Origin: Acidimicrobiales bacterium
Lineage (GTDB): Bacteria > Actinomycetota > Acidimicrobiia > Acidimicrobiales > Palsa-688
Reading direction: 5' to 3'
NCBI GenBank assembly: GCA_036378675.1
Contig: DASUWA010000055.1
Location: 62,001-126,000, forward strand
DNA: 64,000 nt
The notes under the pieces are model-generated. The model saw only the letters and a program-made list of their open reading frames with translations, was not told the origin of the DNA and searched no databases. Below, piece after piece: positions 59,870 through 64,000 of this stretch. Positions within the stretch are counted from its first letter, which is position 1. Each line of letters opens with the position of its first letter. Made by a program: the position numbers and the translations under genes.

Positions 59870-60315
59870 GGGACGTCTGGCTCCAGCGTGTACCTGTAGA
59901 CGTTGGTCTCCCGTTCGACGAAGCCGATCCGCCGGTAGAGCCGGTTCGCGGCCTCCCGGGATGGTCGTGAGGTGAGTTCCACCGTCCTTGCTCCGGCGGC
60001 CTGCGCCGCTTCGAGCGCTGCTCGGTTCAACGACTCCCCGCAACCTTGGCCCCTCGCCTCTTCGGCGACGATGACGTCTTCGATCCACGCCCGGATGCCG
60101 CTGGGGATCCTGAACACCACCAATGTCAGGGTTCCCACGATCTCGCCCCCGTCGCCGTCTCTGGCAACGAACACGGTGGTAGTTGGCGAGTCGACGATCT
60201 CGGCGACCTGCGCGAGCGTGGGCGGCGCTGCTGACTGAGATAGAAGTGGGAGCAACCGGGTTATAGCTGCGGCGATCTCCGGGGTTGCTTCCTTGACCGC
60301 TTCGACGACGACCAC
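59866..60315 (-). CDS. GNAT-family N-acetyltransferase
   Basis: 149 residues from GTG 60315, which has TACAGT 8 nt upstream; earlier in-frame starts (to 60366) are possible. Acetyl-CoA site V-A-E-E-A-R-G-Q-G-C-G-E-S-L (R-G-x-G-x-G), preceded by W-I-E-D-V-I-V and followed by T-V-E-L-T-S-R-P-S-R-E-A-A-N-R-L-Y-R-R-I-G-F. Small-molecule or protein acetylation; target unknown. Confidence 0.85.
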   Translation of the reverse strand: MVVVEAVKEATPEIAAAITRLLPLLSQSAAPPTLAQVAEIVDSPTTTVFVARDGDGGEIVGTLTLVVFRIPSGIRAWIEDVIVAEEARGQGCGESLNRAALEAAQAAGARTVELTSRPSREAANRLYRRIGFVERETNVYRYTLEPDVP

Positions 60316-60369
60316 GGCGCGTGACTGTAGTAGTCGGCCCGCGAGCAAAGGTCGCCCGTTGGGCACGAG

Positions 60370-61620
60370 TCAGCCCGTGGCCGGCGCCACCTCCCGGTAA
60401 CCCCGCTCCTGCTTGCGGAACCCCGGCAACACGGCTGCCAGCACCATCGCACCGGCGATGCACGCGATACCGCCGGATACGACCGAGAAGCGAACACCAA
60501 CCCCTTGAGCTACCGCCCCGGATTCGAGATCCCCGAGGCGTGGCCCGCCCTGGACCACCGCGATCTGGATAGCCGACAATCGGCCGCGCAGCGAGTCGGG
60601 GATCGCGCTCTGCAGGATCGTGTTACGGAACACGGCGGACACCACATCGGACCAGCCCGCGAGCGCGAGCAGAACCAAGGCGATCCATAGGACGTGCACC
60701 AAGCCGAACGCGGTGATCGCCGCTCCCCACATAATCACCGCGATTATCACCGCGAGGCCCTGACGGCGAACCAGGTTCACCCAACCGGTCATGAGCGCCC
60801 CGGCGAGGGCGCCGGCGCCCGGAGCTGCGTACAGGTATCCCACGGCTTTCGCTCCTCCGTGAAACGCACCGAGGCCGAGAGCCGGGAACAGCGCCCTTGG
60901 CATCCCGAAGACCATCGCGTCGATGTCGAGCAGGTAGACACCCTGGATCACCTGGCGTCCGCGCAGGTAACGAGCGCCCTCCGCGATCGACTTCCAACCC
61001 GCGCGGCCGGCGCCTGCCAGCGGCTTCTGCGGACCGAACGCCGCCACCGAGGCGAAGGAAACAACAAATGTCGCCACGTCGATCCAGTAGACGGTGGCGA
61101 GTCCGGCACTCGACAGAAGAACGCCAGCGACTGCGGGTCCGACGACGGTTCCAACTTGAAGCTGGACTTGCCATAGCGCGTACGCGGAAGCCAAGTCGTC
61201 CGCCAAGACCATCCTCGGGATCGACGCGTTGAAAGCCGGACGGTCGAAGCCTGCGAGTGCCCCGGACGCGGCGGACAGAACGAAAAGCGGCCACAGCGCG
61301 GGGCCGGTCATCGATCCGTTTATGGCCAGGCCCGAGCTGGTCAGCGCCATCAGCAACTCGGTGGCGATAAGGACCCGGCGGCGGTCGTGGGTGTCTGACA
61401 ACGTCCCGCCGACCATCGAAAAGATCACGAGTGGGATCAGCTGCGCAAGGCTAATTAGTCCCACGTTCAAGGAGGAGTGGGTCATCCGGTACACCTGGTA
61501 CGGCACCGCCACCACGGTTAGCTGGCTGCCGAGCGTTGAGATCAACTGGCCGGAGAAGAGGAAACGGAAGTCTCGCGAGTGCCTGATTGGCTTCAGATCG
61601 ACGAACAGCCGCCGTGGCAT
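60370..61620 (-). CDS. MFS transporter (EntS/MFS_3 type exporter)
   Basis: 416 residues with 12 predicted TM helices. N-terminal FRFLFSGQLISTLGSQL and motif A G-G-T-L-S-D-T-H-D-R-R-R-V-L-I between TM2 and TM3 are typical of the drug/siderophore exporter group. The ATG at 61620 has TACCCT 8 nt upstream. The transported compound is unknown. Divergent from the PAC2 gene. Confidence 0.85.
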   Translation of the reverse strand: MPRRLFVDLKPIRHSRDFRFLFSGQLISTLGSQLTVVAVPYQVYRMTHSSLNVGLISLAQLIPLVIFSMVGGTLSDTHDRRRVLIATELLMALTSSGLAINGSMTGPALWPLFVLSAASGALAGFDRPAFNASIPRMVLADDLASAYALWQVQLQVGTVVGPAVAGVLLSSAGLATVYWIDVATFVVSFASVAAFGPQKPLAGAGRAGWKSIAEGARYLRGRQVIQGVYLLDIDAMVFGMPRALFPALGLGAFHGGAKAVGYLYAAPGAGALAGALMTGWVNLVRRQGLAVIIAVIMWGAAITAFGLVHVLWIALVLLALAGWSDVVSAVFRNTILQSAIPDSLRGRLSAIQIAVVQGGPRLGDLESGAVAQGVGVRFSVVSGGIACIAGAMVLAAVLPGFRKQERGYREVAPATG

Positions 61621-61733
61621 TGCCGCCCAGGGTAGAGGCGACCCTGACGAGACGTCCGGTACAGCCCGATCAGCAAGGCAGAATCGGGAATACGATCGGC
61701 CAGAGACGCAGGGCGGGGGCGCTCCCGGCGATG

Positions 61734-61739
61734 TACGGT
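61734..61739 (+). promoter_or_regulatory. -10 box TACGGT for the PAC2 gene
   Basis: TANNNT, 6 nt, then ATG 61746; supports this start over longer in-frame options. Confidence 0.5.
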
Positions 61740-61745
61740 CGAGGG

Positions 61746-62624
61746 ATGGAGCCGCTGCGATGGCAGCGCAGGCCGAGCCTGCGACGCCCCATCTTCGTCG
61801 TCGCCTTCGAGGGCTGGAACGACGCCGGGGACGCGTCGACCATCGCTCTCGAGTATCTCGCCCGTGAGTGGGGTGCCGAGCGGTTCGCGACGATCGACGC
61901 CGAGGAGTTCTACGACTTCACCGTGACGCGACCTCACGTGCGTTTGGACGAGGATGGTGTCCGGCAGATCGACTGGCCGGACATCGAACTGTCGGCGGCA
62001 AGCGTTCCCGCTGGAAAGCACGACTTGGTCGTCCTGAAGGGGGTCGAGCCGCAGCTTCGATGGAAGTCATTCTGCAAGACCGTCGTAGAGGCTGCAGACG
62101 AGGTGCGGGCCGAGATGGCGGTGATCCTCGGCGCGCTTCTGGCCGATGTGCCGCACACAAGGCCTATCCGGGTTTCCGGGACCACCGACGACCGCGACCT
62201 CGCCGATCGGCTCGGCCTCGTCGCACCTTCTTACGAAGGACCGACCGGCATCGTCGGTGTTCTGCACGACTCATTCCGGTCTGCCGGCATACCAGCTGCA
62301 TCCTTCTGGGCCGCGGTACCCCACTACGTGCACCAGATCCCGTCCCCGAAGGCGGCGCTGGCGCTCGTCGAGCGATCCGCTGCGCTCTTCGGCGCCACGC
62401 TCGACGCCGGCGACCTCCGCCGGGCCGCCGCTGACTGGGAGCGCGAGGTAAGCGAACGGGTCGCCGACGACGAAGAAGCCTCGGCGTACGTCGCGCAGCT
62501 GGAGGACTCCGAAGACCCTGACGGGGCCACCGAGTTCGGGATCGACCGGCTCCGGATGGGCAACATCGACGACCTGGCCGCCGAGGTCGAGCGATACCTC
62601 CGCCAGCACCGTCCTCAGGACTGA
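61746..62624 (+). CDS. PAC2-family protein
   Basis: 292 residues from ATG 61746. RPIFVVAFEGWNDAGDAST is the PAC2 signature, followed by A-E-E-F-Y-D-F, P-S-Y-E-G-P-T-G-I-V-G-V-L and A-V-P-H-Y-V, and an acidic C-terminal helix. The fold is shared with proteasome assembly chaperone 2; actinobacterial members are widespread but uncharacterised. A 159-residue gene follows after 28 bases. Confidence 0.9.
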   Translation: MEPLRWQRRPSLRRPIFVVAFEGWNDAGDASTIALEYLAREWGAERFATIDAEEFYDFTVTRPHVRLDEDGVRQIDWPDIELSAASVPAGKHDLVVLKGVEPQLRWKSFCKTVVEAADEVRAEMAVILGALLADVPHTRPIRVSGTTDDRDLADRLGLVAPSYEGPTGIVGVLHDSFRSAGIPAASFWAAVPHYVHQIPSPKAALALVERSAALFGATLDAGDLRRAAADWEREVSERVADDEEASAYVAQLEDSEDPDGATEFGIDRLRMGNIDDLAAEVERYLRQHRPQD

Positions 62625-62652
62625 GCCCCCGCACCGGACACGTGGATTTGCG

Positions 62653-63132
62653 TTGGCGAGACTGATTCCCACGGCGGTCTGGCGCGCCCGCCTTGAAGTA
62701 ATCGTGGCACTCGATGATCGTTTCGGCGAACCCGTCGACGCGTACGTTAACGGGTCGCAGGTCTGGCTCCGAGAGGACGGCCCAGGCGGCATGACGCTCG
62801 AGTGGCGGTTGCACCCGGTGGCCGGCTACCAGCGACCCAAGACCCTCGGCACCTACGAAGTCTTCTCCGCTGTGGCCCTCGCTCTAGGTACAGGCGCCGA
62901 ACCGCCTGCTCCCCTGGAGGAGCTGTGGGACGGTCTCGAGGTCTTCCCGGCATACGGAGACGACATCGAGCCTCAGCCGCTGGCCGCCGCCGGGAGCGAG
63001 GCACTCGGTATCGATCCGGACGCTTTCGGTTTGGTCGACCACGAAACCATCGGCGACCAGTGGGAGCTCACCCGTGGCGGAGTCTCGATCGTCGACGATC
63101 TCCTCCGCCAGTTGGGTTCAAGCCCATCCTGA
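62653..63132 (+). CDS. Conserved-looking protein, unknown function
   Basis: 159 residues, TTG start 62653. Not recognised. Features are a mixed alpha/beta sequence without signal peptide or TM helix, the stretch D-R-F-G-E-P-V-D-A-Y-V-N-G-S-Q-V-W-L-R-E-D-G written by residue, an acidic middle and W-E-L-T-R-G-G-V-S-I-V-D-D. Same strand as the PAC2 gene and probably co-transcribed. Confidence 0.6.
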   Translation: MARLIPTAVWRARLEVIVALDDRFGEPVDAYVNGSQVWLREDGPGGMTLEWRLHPVAGYQRPKTLGTYEVFSAVALALGTGAEPPAPLEELWDGLEVFPAYGDDIEPQPLAAAGSEALGIDPDAFGLVDHETIGDQWELTRGGVSIVDDLLRQLGSSPS

Positions 63133-63141
63133 GGATTTCCG

Positions 63142-63804
63142 TCAGCCCCTCAACTCAGGCGACAGCTTGTAATGGATGTCGACCTGTCGGAGTACCCAAC
63201 CGAAGCGGGCCAGGCCATCGACGACATCGATTGCCACGAGGTCTTCGTCGTCTTCGACCGGCGCGTGCAGCCTTCGAGTCAACAGGACGACGAACCCCTC
63301 CCACACCGGCGCCGTTACGGCACGGATCGCCGGAAAGTTCCGCCGGCTGGCTTTGACCGCCCGGGTGATGATGTCCTGCGGCGGGCGGCCGTGCCGCAGG
63401 GGAGGGAACGAACCGAGGACCGGGACGTCGGGGGCGCCGAACGCCTGCGGATCCTCCTCGACCGCGAGGTGGGCGGCATACGAGCGGGTCACAATCTCGA
63501 CGCCAGCCTTCGCTGAAAGCGAAGGGATCGGTCTTGCAAGCCGGTCGATGTAGTCGATCGCCATACCAGCGGTCAACGGGCTCAACGACACGATCTTCGC
63601 GGTGACGGCCTCAGCTCTTTCATCGAGATGTCGTGCATTGTCGGCCGCAGCGCCGAGGCCCGAAAGCCGGTCTTCGGCGGATCCGAGGTCGATGCGCCTT
63701 CCGGCGGGCTTGACCGACAAAGACTGGCCTCGCCGCGCCTTCGCGCCCCAAGAAAGGAGGCGGCGAAGCGCGTCCAGCGGAGTTGGGGGTCCCTGTCCGG
63801 GCAC
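63142..63804 (-). CDS. Unknown protein downstream of a Nudix gene
   Basis: Up to 220 residues from GTG 63804; the real start may be later, since the first 40 residues are basic and low in structure. The body (A-G-M-A-I-D-Y-I-D-R-L-A-R-P-I, Y-A-A-H-L-A-V-E-E-D-P, V-L-G-S-F-P-P-L-R-H-G) looks like a genuine soluble protein. It lies 24 bases after the Nudix stop on the same strand. Function not recognised. Confidence 0.55.
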   Translation of the reverse strand: MPGQGPPTPLDALRRLLSWGAKARRGQSLSVKPAGRRIDLGSAEDRLSGLGAAADNARHLDERAEAVTAKIVSLSPLTAGMAIDYIDRLARPIPSLSAKAGVEIVTRSYAAHLAVEEDPQAFGAPDVPVLGSFPPLRHGRPPQDIITRAVKASRRNFPAIRAVTAPVWEGFVVLLTRRLHAPVEDDEDLVAIDVVDGLARFGWVLRQVDIHYKLSPELRG

Positions 63805-63828
63805 GCCTTCAGCGGGACAAAGGGCCGT

Positions 63829-64000
63829 TTATCCGCGCCACGTCGCTCGGCGTGGCATGTCGAAGGCGACCTCAATCGGCTCGCCCCTGATAGCCCTAAA
63901 AGCGAGCTCGCGCCACAACCCGGCCCCCGCGAGCGGCGCCGGTAGCGAGTCCTCCGAGAACCAACCCACCTCTCGCGCTTCCAGCGGATGCGGGCGCAGC
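63829..64000 (-). CDS. C-terminal end of a Nudix hydrolase (partial)
   Basis: 56 residues up to TAA at 63829-63831; the gene continues past the window edge. H-P-L-E-A-R-E-V-G-W-F-S-E-D-S-L-P-x-P-L-A-G-A followed by A-F-R-A-I-R-G-E-P-I-E-V-A-F-D and P-R-R-A-T-W-R-G matches the end of actinobacterial Nudix proteins. The Nudix box itself is outside the window. Confidence 0.7.
   Translation of the reverse strand, partial: LRPHPLEAREVGWFSEDSLPAPLAGAGLWRELAFRAIRGEPIEVAFDMPRRATWRG

Noticed and set aside
59870-60463. N-terminal extension of the SDR gene
   Set aside because: Arg/Gly-rich translation covering the GNAT gene; the GTG at 59869 starts right at the SDR fold and overlaps the GNAT stop.
1-64000. 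CRISPR arrays, tRNA/rRNA genes, insertion sequences, integrases or prophage genes
   Set aside because: No repeat-spacer pattern, cloverleaf-like sequence, transposase or integrase motif was seen on reading the sequence; no tool search was possible.

Overview
The window looks like part of the chromosome of a high-GC Actinobacterium, most plausibly an Acidimicrobiia-type lineage (inferred from gene families; no rRNA or taxonomic marker is present). Supporting signs are a HelD-type helicase, a hemE-hemY pair, a PAC2 protein, cell-wall sorting signals of LPxTG and LAxTG type, and many start codons with a TANNNT -10 box only 6-7 nt upstream, the signature of leaderless mRNAs. I saw no tRNA, rRNA, CRISPR array, integrase or transposase, and no gene-free stretch longer than about 260 bases.

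Left edge (1-6.7 kb): the 3' end of a secreted beta-sandwich protein, a DUF916-like membrane protein and a small LPLTG-anchored protein form an operon whose composition recalls the Csc (WxL/DUF916/LPxTG) surface complexes of Firmicutes. A secreted G1-like peptidase, a HelD-type helicase and the haem genes hemE and hemY follow.

Main region (6.7-57 kb): a very large surface-glycan locus with about 17 glycosyltransferases, 12 methyltransferases, one initiating polyprenyl-phosphate sugar transferase, a sulfotransferase, and CDP-glucose synthesis and dehydration enzymes (RfbF-like and RfbG-like). It has two separate Wzm/Wzt-type ABC exporters whose ATPases carry C-terminal glycan-recognition-like domains, plus a Wzy-like polymerase, a Wzz-like chain regulator, a BY-type tyrosine kinase and a low-molecular-weight tyrosine phosphatase. 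No Wzx flippase was seen. The 6.7-25.7 kb part is dominated by methyltransferases, including three CmoB-like (DUF1698) paralogues and two near-identical-looking GT8 paralogues. The 31-37.5 kb part is a polymerase/chain-length/kinase/GT operon. The 37.5-44 kb part is a minus-strand group of GT4, alpha/alpha-toroid protein, methyltransferase, GT4, phosphatase and apolipoprotein N-acyltransferase. The 44-51 kb part has a polyprenol-phosphate-type GT2, a coiled-coil protein, a DUF4012 protein, an LAFTG-anchored protein, the initiating sugar transferase and a GT4. At 52-57 kb are a secreted clan GH-A glycosidase and a second exporter operon coupled to a two-domain GT2.

Right edge (57-64 kb): housekeeping and ordinary genes, namely citrate synthase, chorismate mutase, an SDR oxidoreductase, a GNAT acetyltransferase, an MFS transporter, a PAC2 protein, two unrecognised proteins and the 3' end of a Nudix hydrolase.

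Reading the parts together, the likely product is one or more polyprenol-linked, heavily O-methylated and possibly sulfated glycans. Export would be by ABC transporters that may recognise a modified chain end, with surface proteins attached by sortase. Two genes lack a canonical start codon (sulfotransferase at 15.1 kb, GT4 at 20.5-21.6 kb), so either unusual initiation, gene decay or sequence errors must be considered.
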